The notes beneath the pieces are model-generated. The model saw only the letters and a program-made list of their open reading frames with translations, was not told the origin of the DNA and did not search any database. Source: Amycolatopsis anabasis (GTDB lineage Bacteria; Actinomycetota; Actinomycetes; Mycobacteriales; Pseudonocardiaceae). From it: a stretch of 64,000 bases of DNA. The DNA lies in the NCBI RefSeq assembly GCF_009765355.1, contig NZ_VTHK01000013.1:62001-126000 (forward strand), read 5' to 3'. Positions 57,506 through 64,000 of this stretch are shown here, one piece after another; positions within the stretch are counted from its first letter, which is position 1; each line of letters begins with the position of its first letter. Made by a program: the position numbers and the translations under genes.

Positions 57506-57521
57506 TTCACAACTTTGTGAA
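57506..57521. promoter_or_regulatory. MarR operator TTCACA/TGTGAA
   Basis: TTCACA (57506-57511) and TGTGAA (57516-57521) flank ACTT. The site lies between the divergent MarR and ABC exporter starts, 21 bases before the latter. Confidence 0.7.
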
Positions 57522-57541
57522 AAGAGTGTACCTTCACTCGC

Positions 57542-58459
57542 ATGGACAACGCCATCTCCATCTCCGGCCTGCACAAGTCGTTCGGCCGGACAAAGGCCCT
57601 CGACGACCTCGACCTGTCCGTCGCGACCGGCGAGGTGCACGGCTTCCTCGGCCCGAACGGCGCCGGCAAGTCGACCACCGTCCGGGTCCTGCTCGGCCTG
57701 CTTCGCGCGGACAAGGGCACCGTCCGGCTGCTCGGCGGCGACCCGTGGAAGGACGCCGCGGCCCTGCACCGCCGGCTCGCTTACGTCCCGGGGGACGTGA
57801 ACCTCTGGCCCAACCTTTCCGGCGGCGAGGTCATCGACCTGCTCGGCAGGCTTCGCGGGGGACTCGACAAGCGCCGGCGCGCCGAGCTCATCGAGCGCTT
57901 CGACCTCGACCCCAAGAAGAAGGGGCGCACCTATTCCAAGGGCAACCGGCAGAAGGTCGCCATCGTGGCCGCGCTCGCGTCCAATGTGGACCTGTTGATC
58001 CTGGACGAGCCGACCTCGGGCCTGGACCCGCTGATGGAGGCCACCTTCCAGTACGCGATCCAGGAGGAGCGCGAACAGGGCCGCACGGTGCTGCTCTCCA
58101 GCCACATCCTCGCCGAGGTCGAGTCGCTGTGCGACCGGGTGAGCATCATCCGCAACGGGCACAACGTGGAGACCGGCACGCTCGCCGAACTCCGCCACCT
58201 GACCCGCACCTCGATCTCCGCCGAACTGGCCGGACCGCCCAACGGTTTGTCTACTTTGGACAACGTGCACGACCTCCGGGTCGAGGGCAACCGGGTGCAC
58301 TTCGACGTCGAAACGCATTCGCTGGACGACGCGCTCAAGCAGCTCACCAAGGTCGGCGTGCGCAGCCTGACCAGCCAGCCCCCGACGCTGGAAGAGCTCT
58401 TCCTGCGCCACTACACCACCGAAGCGACCAACTCCAAACACGCGGCGGCAACGAAATGA
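57542..58459 (+). CDS. ABC exporter ATP-binding subunit
   Basis: A 305-residue ABC ATPase. It shows Walker [10 protein letters not shown], a modified signature YSKGNRQKV in place of LSGGQ, Walker B LLILDEP, and the switch His in LLSSHI. It resembles the ATPases of tetronasin or polyketide-antibiotic exporters. The ATG is at 57542. Its stop overlaps the permease start (ATGA), so the two are coupled. A GTCCA-N3-TGGAC palindrome lies inside. Confidence 0.9.
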   Translation: MDNAISISGLHKSFGRTKALDDLDLSVATGEVHGFLGPNGAGKSTTVRVLLGLLRADKGTVRLLGGDPWKDAAALHRRLAYVPGDVNLWPNLSGGEVIDLLGRLRGGLDKRRRAELIERFDLDPKKKGRTYSKGNRQKVAIVAALASNVDLLILDEPTSGLDPLMEATFQYAIQEEREQGRTVLLSSHILAEVESLCDRVSIIRNGHNVETGTLAELRHLTRTSISAELAGPPNGLSTLDNVHDLRVEGNRVHFDVETHSLDDALKQLTKVGVRSLTSQPPTLEELFLRHYTTEATNSKHAAATK

Positions 58460-60105
58460 CCACCACCCTCGACCGCCCCCGGACAACGCACCACGCGCCG
58501 AGCGAGTCGCCACATCCCCTGCTCGGCACCTGGCAGATGACCCGCCTGGCGCTGCGCCGGGACCGGATCATCCTGCCGATCTGGGTCCTGCTCATCGGCC
58601 TGATCCCGTCGGCGGGCGCGAACGCGTACGAAGAGCTGTACAAGACACCCGCCGAACGCGCCTCGCTGACCGCGGGCGCCGGCGCGAACCCGTCGCTGAG
58701 CCTGCTCTACGGGCCGCCGTTCGACCTGTCCACCGCGGGCGGCTGGACCACCTGGCGCTACGGCACGCTGATCCCGCTGTTCCTCGCGCTGGCCTGCGTC
58801 TTCACCGTCACCAGGCACACCCGGCAGGAGGAGGACACCGGGCGCCAGGAACTGCTGTCGTCCACGGTCCTCGGGCGGTACGCGCCGCTGACCGCCGCCG
58901 TGCTGGTGTCCGGCGCCGCGTCCCTGGTGACCGGCCTGCTGATCACGGCCGGGATGGCGGGCGCCAAGCTGCCCGCGTCCGGGGCGCTGGCCTTCGGGCT
59001 CGGGACCGCGCTGGTGGGCTGGGTGTTCACCGGGGTGGCCGCGATCGCCGCACAGCTCGCCGAGTACTCCCGCACGGCCAACGGCATCGCCACCGCGGTG
59101 CTCGGCGTGACGTTCCTGTTCCGCGCGGTCGGCGACTCGGCCAAGGACATCGACTGGCTGTCCTGGCTCTCCCCGATCGGCTGGGGCACCCAGGTGCGGC
59201 CGTTCGCGCAGGAACGCTGGTGGGTGCTGCTGCTGTTGCTGGCGGCCGCGGTCGTGCTCGGCGGGATCGGGTACGCGCTGCTGCCGCGCCGGGACATCGG
59301 CATGGGCCTCTACCCGGCCCGGCCGGGCCCGGCCGCCGCGGCGGAGACCCTGCGCAGCCCGTTCGCGCTGGCCTGGCGGCTGCACCGCGGTGCGCTGATC
59401 GGCTGGGGCATCGGGTTCGCCCTGATGGGCGCGATGCTCGGTTCGCTCGTCGCCGGGATCGGTGACGTGGTGGGCGACAGCGAGCAGACGCGGCAGATGC
59501 TCGAGCGGATGGGCGGCGCCTCCGGTATTGAGGACGCCTTCCTCGCCGCGATGACCGGCATGGTCGGTGCGGTCGCGACGATGTACGCGGTGCAGGCGAC
59601 CCTGCGGATGCGCTCGGAGGAGGTCGCGCTGCGGGTCGAGCCGCTGCTGGCCACCCGGGTCGGGCGGCTGCGCTGGGCGGGGAGCCACCTGGTGTTCGCC
59701 CTGCTCGGCACCGCGGTGCTGATGGCGGTCGCCGGGCTCGCGATGGGGCTGCTGCACGGGCTGCGGATCAGCGACGTGAGCGGTCAGGTGCCCGCCGTGC
59801 TCGGCGCTTCCCTGGCCCAGCTGCCCGCGGCGTGGGTGGTCGTCGCCGCCTCGGTGCTGCTGTTCGCGTTCCTGCCGAAGTTCGCGACGGCCGCCTGGGC
59901 GGTGGCCGCGTTCTTCGTGCTGCTCAAGGTATTCGGCCCGGTCGCCCAGGTCTCCCAGGCGGTGCTGAACATCTCGCCGTTCACGCACATCCCGCAGCTG
60001 CCCAGCGCGGAGTTCACCGCGACCCCGCTGCTCTGGCTGACCGGTATCGCGATCGTGGCCCTGGCCGCAGGCCTGGCCCGCTTCCGCCAGCGCGACATCG
60101 GCTAG
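58456..60105 (+). CDS. ABC exporter permease (polyketide antibiotic type)
   Basis: A 549-residue permease with about 12 membrane helices in two related halves (first [24 protein letters not shown]; second [26 protein letters not shown]). This is the duplicated design of the actinobacterial polyketide-antibiotic exporters. It forms an ATP-driven drug or antibiotic pump with the preceding ATPase. MarR is the likely regulator. The gene ends at the start of a dispersed palindrome. Confidence 0.85.
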   Translation: MTTTLDRPRTTHHAPSESPHPLLGTWQMTRLALRRDRIILPIWVLLIGLIPSAGANAYEELYKTPAERASLTAGAGANPSLSLLYGPPFDLSTAGGWTTWRYGTLIPLFLALACVFTVTRHTRQEEDTGRQELLSSTVLGRYAPLTAAVLVSGAASLVTGLLITAGMAGAKLPASGALAFGLGTALVGWVFTGVAAIAAQLAEYSRTANGIATAVLGVTFLFRAVGDSAKDIDWLSWLSPIGWGTQVRPFAQERWWVLLLLLAAAVVLGGIGYALLPRRDIGMGLYPARPGPAAAAETLRSPFALAWRLHRGALIGWGIGFALMGAMLGSLVAGIGDVVGDSEQTRQMLERMGGASGIEDAFLAAMTGMVGAVATMYAVQATLRMRSEEVALRVEPLLATRVGRLRWAGSHLVFALLGTAVLMAVAGLAMGLLHGLRISDVSGQVPAVLGASLAQLPAAWVVVAASVLLFAFLPKFATAAWAVAAFFVLLKVFGPVAQVSQAVLNISPFTHIPQLPSAEFTATPLLWLTGIAIVALAAGLARFRQRDIG

Positions 60106-60152
60106 GTCGTGAGTGGTTAGGCCGGTTCTAACCGGCCTAACCACTCACGACC
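60105..60152. repeat. Dispersed REP-like palindrome, copy 2 (perfect)
   Basis: Perfect 23-base arms (60105-60127 and 60130-60152) are separated by two bases. It shares outer GTCGTGAGTGG and the GGTTCTAACC core with the copies at 7941 and 61533. It lies between the convergent exporter and DUF397 genes and starts at the exporter's stop codon. Confidence 0.85.
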
Positions 60153-60155
60153 CGA

Positions 60156-60329
60156 CTAGGACTTCAGCGCCGAGAGGACCGCGGACCACACCTCGCGAGA
60201 CAGGATCAGCGTGCCCCCATCCCTGTCCTTTGTGTCCCGTACGCCGACCGTGCGACCGACCGCAACCTCGACGCAGTCGGACGTCGACCCGCTATAACTG
60301 GATTTTCTCCAGCCCATTTGGTCCGACAT
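60156..60329 (-). CDS. DUF397 protein
   Basis: A 57-residue protein that begins MSDQMGWRKSSYSGSTSDCV, then VEVA and GVRDTKDRDGGTL, ending with WSAVLSALKS. This is the DUF397 pattern. These small proteins are encoded next to HTH genes of the kind at 60292 and are thought to work with them as a pair, possibly as toxin/antitoxin-like modules. Its start overlaps the end of the HTH gene by 38 bases. It was not visible as a long open frame but is a clear family match. Confidence 0.85.
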   Translation of the reverse strand: MSDQMGWRKSSYSGSTSDCVEVAVGRTVGVRDTKDRDGGTLILSREVWSAVLSALKS

Positions 60330-61170
60330 GGGCACTCCACCTCGCCTGGATCCGAGTGATCAGTCGGGCCGATTCTGTCTCACTCAGTGCAACACGCGCG
60401 AAGTAGGGCAAGAGATCGAGATAAGGGGCGGTGTGCTTGTCCTCATCCATGAACACACCGGACCGGGCGAGTTCAACGTGGACCACCGGCGGTGCGGAGT
60501 GGAACTCCAGCGTGCTGAACGAGCCGAGTTGTCCGCGGTGCGGGCCGACTCCAGTAGGCACCACCCGCACCGCGACATTGGGCCGCGCGCCGATTTCCCG
60601 GATCGCGGCCAGTTGACTCGCCGAGATCGCCGCATCTCCAACCGGGGTGTACAGGGCAGGCTCACCGATGAAGGCGACATAGCGCACCTTCCCGGTGGTG
60701 AGTATGTGCTGACGGCGAAGCCGCGCGGTGAGTCGCAATTCGACACCGCTCGGCGCGATGCCGTCGGCGAGCATCCATGCCCGTGAATAGTCCAGAGTCT
60801 GCAGCAGACCGGGGATCAGCAGCGGCGCCCAGTTGGTAATCCGGATCGCCTCGGACTCGTAGTCGGCAAGAGTCGCGGATTCCTTTGGCAGGCCGTGCAT
60901 TCCCTGGTCCCACCAGCCTGGTTCGTCCATGGTTCTGGCGATCGCGAGGATCTCCCTGCTCAGATCTCCGCGCACGCGGTAGACACCCAGCATCTGCGCG
61001 ACCTCTTCCACGGTCATGTTGCGCTTGCCGGTCTCCAGACGGGACAGAGTGGACTTGTCCCAGTCGAGCGCTTCGGCGGCCTCACGCAGGTTCAACCCGG
61101 CGTTTTCCCGGCATACCCGCAACTGCGCACCGAGCCCCCTGGCCTTGGCACCAGGCGATTTTCGCGGCAT
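60292..61170 (-). CDS. HTH regulator with DUF5753-type C-terminus
   Basis: A 292-residue protein. An XRE HTH (LREAAEALDWDKSTLSRLETGKRNMT) at residues about 26-50 is followed by a DUF5753 domain (NWAPLLIPGLLQTLDYSRAWM; VVHVELARSGVF). This is the BldB/Scr1-type regulator family, in which such proteins pair with DUF397 proteins. GGAGGGG lies before the ATG at 61170. It has two palindromes in its upstream region. Confidence 0.9.
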   Translation of the reverse strand: MPRKSPGAKARGLGAQLRVCRENAGLNLREAAEALDWDKSTLSRLETGKRNMTVEEVAQMLGVYRVRGDLSREILAIARTMDEPGWWDQGMHGLPKESATLADYESEAIRITNWAPLLIPGLLQTLDYSRAWMLADGIAPSGVELRLTARLRRQHILTTGKVRYVAFIGEPALYTPVGDAAISASQLAAIREIGARPNVAVRVVPTGVGPHRGQLGSFSTLEFHSAPPVVHVELARSGVFMDEDKHTAPYLDLLPYFARVALSETESARLITRIQARWSAHVGPNGLEKIQL

Positions 61171-61189
61171 TGAGCACCCCTCCCCGTCT

Positions 61190-61230
61190 CGTTGCTGCAA
61201 CGAGCTTGCGTTGAGTGTAAGAACGCTTAC
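61190..61230. promoter_or_regulatory. Two palindromes upstream of HTH and zinc-finger genes
   Basis: CGTTG-CTG-CAACG (61190-61202) and GTAAG-AACG-CTTAC (61217-61230) lie between the divergent HTH (61170) and zinc-finger (61264) starts. They are plausible sites for the HTH protein. Confidence 0.6.
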
Positions 61231-61263
61231 GCTCTGTTCCAAGCGACACGCGGGGAGGTAGGG

Positions 61264-61491
61264 ATGTTGCACTGGCAGCAGGCCGAAGGGAAGCGACACG
61301 CGATGGTGGGGCTCACCCCGCCGCCGGGCGGTAGTTTCCGCGCGCTGTGCGGGGCCGAGGTGACCGTTCGCCGCACCGACATCCTCGAACTCGGCGGGCA
61401 CTGGTTCGATCCGACCTGCCTCGCCTGCGAAACCGCCTGGCTCAGCGGCGCAGGTTCACCATTTCGGGCGAGGACTCCAGGCCCCAGGTGA
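61264..61491 (+). CDS. Small zinc-finger protein
   Basis: A 75-residue protein. It begins MLHWQQAEGKRHAMVGLTPP, and contains LCGAEVTVRRTDILELGGHWF and CLACETAW. It has a Cys in LCGAE, the CLAC pair and several His residues, and resembles the small zinc-finger proteins encoded beside Scr1-type HTH / DUF397 pairs. It may bind nucleic acid or act in the same regulatory module. Its stop precedes a strong hairpin at 61508. Confidence 0.65.
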   Translation: MLHWQQAEGKRHAMVGLTPPPGGSFRALCGAEVTVRRTDILELGGHWFDPTCLACETAWLSGAGSPFRARTPGPR

Positions 61492-61507
61492 GCCGTTCCG
61501 GCGACCA

Positions 61508-61532
61508 AGCGCACGGCAGCTTGCCGTGCGCT
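61508..61532. terminator. 11-base-stem hairpin
   Basis: AGCGCACGGCA (61508-61518) and TGCCGTGCGCT (61522-61532) enclose a three-base loop. It lies 17 bases after the zinc-finger gene. Confidence 0.7.
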
Positions 61533-61584
61533 GGGGTCGTGAGTGGACAGACCGGTTAGAACCGGCCGCAACACTCACGATCCC
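61533..61584. repeat. Dispersed REP-like palindrome, copy 3
   Basis: Outer GGGTCGTGAGTG and CACTCACGATCCC arms enclose a core with CCGGTTAGAACCGG. It follows directly on the hairpin at 61508-61532, between the convergent zinc-finger and lipoprotein genes. Confidence 0.75.
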
Positions 61585-61630
61585 CCGTCAGAAGGCGACC
61601 GCGAACTTGTCGACATCCCGCTTCCGCCCC

Positions 61631-62122
61631 TCAGCGGCGCTGGGTCACCGTTCCGTCCGGGGCGACCGTCAGCCCCGCTTGCGGGCCGCCCGCGCCGCAG
61701 TCCGGGCCGTTCGGGTAGGCCAGCGCCGGGGTGACCTCGAGGACCCGTTCGGAGAAAGTGCTGCCGCTTTCGGAAACCAGGGCGAGGGTCACCCGCACCG
61801 GCGACGCGGGGAGGCCGGGGACATCGGCGAAGCCGTGTTTCGCGCCGGTCGGCCGGGCCTGTGCCGAGCACACCTCGCCCGCGCAGCCGGACTGGCCGGC
61901 CTCGCTGGACGGGAACAGGTCCACCCGCGGCGCCTGGCAGGAGCCCGCCCAGCACACCGTCACGTTCACCGCGCGCGCCCGGTCGGCCAGCGGCGCCGCG
62001 ATGTCGATCGAGATTCCCACCGGCGTGCCGATCTCGGTGCACGGGTGACCGTCGCCCGCTCCCGCCGGGGCGCCGCAGGCGGTGGCGAGGAAGAGCAGGC
62101 CGATCGCGGGGAAAGCACGCAT
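61631..62122 (-). CDS. Small secreted lipoprotein
   Basis: A 163-residue lipoprotein with the lipobox FLATAC. The mature part is beta-rich with several Cys (HPCTEIG, CWAGSCQAPR, GCAGEVC, DCGAGG), so disulfide bonds are likely. No known family was recognised. It is divergent from the AlkZ-like gene with about 50 bases between them. Confidence 0.75.
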   Translation of the reverse strand: MRAFPAIGLLFLATACGAPAGAGDGHPCTEIGTPVGISIDIAAPLADRARAVNVTVCWAGSCQAPRVDLFPSSEAGQSGCAGEVCSAQARPTGAKHGFADVPGLPASPVRVTLALVSESGSTFSERVLEVTPALAYPNGPDCGAGGPQAGLTVAPDGTVTQRR

Positions 62123-62172
62123 GCCCTACAGACGGCACGACACCCGCGAGTGGTTGCACTAGCGTGCTGGGC

Positions 62173-63297
62173 ATGGTCACCGTGGACGAAGCCGTGCGGT
62201 TCCGGCTCGCCGGGCACGGGCTGGCCGAACGCGGGGACGACCTCCTCGCCGCGGCCGGGGCGATCGGCGTGCAGCACACCCCGCCGGGGTCGGCGGGCCA
62301 GGCACTGCACGCGCGCGTGCGGGATCTTTCCCCCGATGTGGTGAAAAAAGCCCTGCACGAAGACAAATCGCTCATCCAGGTGTGGAGCGTGCGGGGTGCG
62401 CCGCACGTGGTGCCGACCGCGGACGCGGCCGTGTTCACCACTGGGCTCAAGCCTTGCGACGAGGAATCCACGCTGCATTTCATCCGCGGCGCGGCCGAGC
62501 ACCTGGACGCGCTGGGGCTGACCGCGAGCGAAGCGGTCGAACGCACGCTCGAAGCGCTGCCCGAGGTCCTCGACGGGCGGGAACTCACCAAGGACGAACT
62601 GGGTGTCGCGCTCGCCGATCAGGTGCGGGTCCGGAAACCCGGGAAGTGGAACGAACCCGACGGACTGGGGAAGAACACCTACGGCCAGAGCCTGGTGCGG
62701 TTCGCGTTGTACGTCGCCGGGCTGCACGGCACGGTGTGTTTCGTTTCGGAGAACCCGGCGAGATTCGCGTTGACCGAGCAGTGGCTCGGGAAACCGTTGC
62801 CACCCAAGGAAGAACCGCGGGCGGAGCTGGTCCGGCGGTACCTGCGCTGCCACGGGCCGTCGACCCCGGGCGAATTCGCGGAATGGTCCGGGGTCTCGCC
62901 GCGGTTCGCCCGCGAGTCCTGGGAACTCGTGGATCCGGCCGAGGTCCGCTACCGCGATCGCACCGCCTGGACCCTCGCCGGAGACCGCCCGGAACCACCA
63001 CGCGCCAAGGGAATCCGCCTGCTGCCGCCGTACGACCCGTACCTGGCGACCCGCGACCGGGAATCGCTCGTCGCCGATCGGCAGCTCCGCGAACGCGTGT
63101 GGCGCATCGTCGGCAACCCCGGCGTCGTGCTGCGCGACGGCGAGATCGCCGGGCTCTGGCGGCCGCGGAAACAGGGCAAGCGGCTGACCTTGACCGTCGA
63201 GGCGTTCGGCGAACTGGACGCGAACGAACTCGTCGGCGAAGCCGAATCACTCGCCCCGTTCCGCGGGGCCAGCGAGGTACGCGTTCAGACCCAGTAG
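62173..63297 (+). CDS. Winged-helix DNA-binding protein (AlkZ-like)
   Basis: A 374-residue protein of the HTH_42 / AlkZ family. It begins VDEAVRFRLAGHGLAERGD, then AAAGAIGVQHTPPGSAGQALHARVRDL, and has three winged-helix repeats (LVRRYLRCHGPSTPGEFAEWSGVS is clear). AlkZ proteins remove bulky alkylated DNA bases. Here the QxQ motif is only partly present, with a single VQ, so DNA-glycosylase activity is uncertain. Its end overlaps the ABC permease by 13 bases. Confidence 0.8.
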   Translation: MVTVDEAVRFRLAGHGLAERGDDLLAAAGAIGVQHTPPGSAGQALHARVRDLSPDVVKKALHEDKSLIQVWSVRGAPHVVPTADAAVFTTGLKPCDEESTLHFIRGAAEHLDALGLTASEAVERTLEALPEVLDGRELTKDELGVALADQVRVRKPGKWNEPDGLGKNTYGQSLVRFALYVAGLHGTVCFVSENPARFALTEQWLGKPLPPKEEPRAELVRRYLRCHGPSTPGEFAEWSGVSPRFARESWELVDPAEVRYRDRTAWTLAGDRPEPPRAKGIRLLPPYDPYLATRDRESLVADRQLRERVWRIVGNPGVVLRDGEIAGLWRPRKQGKRLTLTVEAFGELDANELVGEAESLAPFRGASEVRVQTQ

Positions 63298-64000
63298 GAA
63301 ATCCGCGACCGGTAGTTGCGCAGCACGAGCAGCGCCAGCGCCCAGCCGACCACGGTGACGCCGCCCGCCACCACCCAGTGCACCCAGCTCTGCATCTGGC
63401 CGATCAGCGGCGCCCGGAGGATCTCCACGAAGTGGTAGATCGGGTTGAACTTCAGCACCGTGACGCCCCACGAGCCGGGCCCGCTGTTGGCGTTCATGGC
63501 GATGACCTGGTCCATCGACCACATGATCGGGGTCGCGTAGAAGAGCATGGTGATGAAGCTCTGGATGACCGGCGGGACGTCCCGGAACCGGGTCGCGACG
63601 ACGCCGAACAGCAGCACCACCCAGGTGCCGTTGAGCATGATCAGCACGAACGCCGGGATCGCCAGCAGGATCGGCCACCCCAGGCCCGGATGCACCGGCG
63701 CGTCCGGGTGGTCGATGACCTTGTACGGATGGTCGACGCTGCCGAAGAAGACGAGCAGCACGACCACGTAGACGACCATGTTGTGCGCGAAGTACAGGGT
63801 CTGCCGCCAGACCGTGCGGAAGGCGTAGGTCGTGATCGGCGCGGGCAACTGCTTGATCAGGCCCTCGTTCACGATGAACGTCTCGGAGCCTTCCACGATG
63901 CAGCCGTTGATGAAGTTCCACAGGATCAGCCCGGTGGTGATGCTCGGCAGCAACGTGGCGATCGACGTGCCGAACAACGCGGAGTTGACCACGCCGAGCG
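63285..64000 (-). CDS. ABC-2 permease for polysaccharide export (Wzm-like), partial
   Basis: The C-terminal 238 residues of a membrane permease that continues past the right edge. It has four or more membrane helices and the motif NFINGCIVEGSETFIVNEGLIKQLPAPITT, which is typical of actinobacterial Wzm/RfbD-type permeases (such as Rv3783 of M. tuberculosis). It exports a cell-wall polysaccharide precursor such as O-antigen-like or galactan. The true start is not in the window. Confidence 0.85.
   Translation of the reverse strand, partial: LGVVNSALFGTSIATLLPSITTGLILWNFINGCIVEGSETFIVNEGLIKQLPAPITTYAFRTVWRQTLYFAHNMVVYVVVLLVFFGSVDHPYKVIDHPDAPVHPGLGWPILLAIPAFVLIMLNGTWVVLLFGVVATRFRDVPPVIQSFITMLFYATPIMWSMDQVIAMNANSGPGSWGVTVLKFNPIYHFVEILRAPLIGQMQSWVHWVVAGGVTVVGWALALLVLRNYRSRISYWV

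Overview
The window is a high-GC actinobacterial chromosome segment. Codon use, GTG starts, the gene families present and several gene orders shared with Mycobacterium point to the Pseudonocardiaceae, probably Amycolatopsis or a close relative; that assignment is an inference. No phage, plasmid, transposase or CRISPR genes were seen. About 77 genes are supported: 75 protein genes, partial and broken ones included, and two tRNA-Ser genes. Core genes alternate with accessory genes, and most regulators carry a visible palindromic operator next to their start.

Left part (1-27 kb). A partial NADP-dependent oxidoreductase, an SRPBCC protein and an orphan PatG C-terminal-domain protein come first. 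They are followed by the conserved XRE regulator / HbhA-like / DUF2516 block, a PCMT-like methyltransferase, small metabolic enzymes, DUF445 and an aminotransferase, an ECF-type sigma factor, and a large secreted Pro/Ala-rich protein. Next are a MocR / YczE divergent pair, an HTH / Clp-N pair with two operators, PadR, PP2C, DUF998 overlapping a D-cysteine desulfhydrase, an amidase-TetR-MpaB operon, further TetR regulators, a secreted beta-helix protein and an alpha/beta hydrolase.

Middle (27-49 kb). A remarkable 0.6-kb degenerate operator-like satellite precedes a TetR gene. Then come a thioesterase-like protein lacking its nucleophile, an L,D-transpeptidase lipoprotein, tRNA-Ser(GGA), and a four-gene cassette of small helical proteins around an FtsK/SpoIIIE ATPase with a second, degenerate ATPase domain. 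A secreted multidomain nuclease, a BNR-repeat protein and an NB-ARC/TPR STAND ATPase follow. Next is the tRNA-Ser(CGA) / CsbD / tadA / tadA-associated / M20 / tyrA region, whose tadA-tyrA part matches mycobacterial order, and then a FUSC transporter and a polysaccharide deacetylase lipoprotein.

Right part (49-64 kb). The standout locus is 49.2-55.5 kb. All genes lie on the minus strand: a papain-like cysteine protease, a protein with seven GWEGN repeats, a chagasin-type (I42) cysteine-protease inhibitor, a sigma factor, a small coupled protein and a TPR-CHAT protease. The protease and the repeat protein share a C-terminal domain, and the protease and sigma-factor genes share an unusual upstream motif. 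Together these suggest a sigma-controlled, inhibitor-restrained cytoplasmic protease system. It is followed by a frameshifted NAD(P)H-binding gene, a TetR regulator, a MarR-controlled ABC exporter, a DUF397 / HTH / zinc-finger group, a lipoprotein, an AlkZ-like winged-helix protein, and the end of a polysaccharide-type ABC permease that runs off the right edge.

Two dispersed DNA signals cut across the annotation: an interrupted palindrome GTCCA-N3-TGGAC, found mostly inside genes in different reading frames, and three copies of a roughly 50-bp palindrome ending in GTCGTGAGTG / CACTCACGAC between genes.
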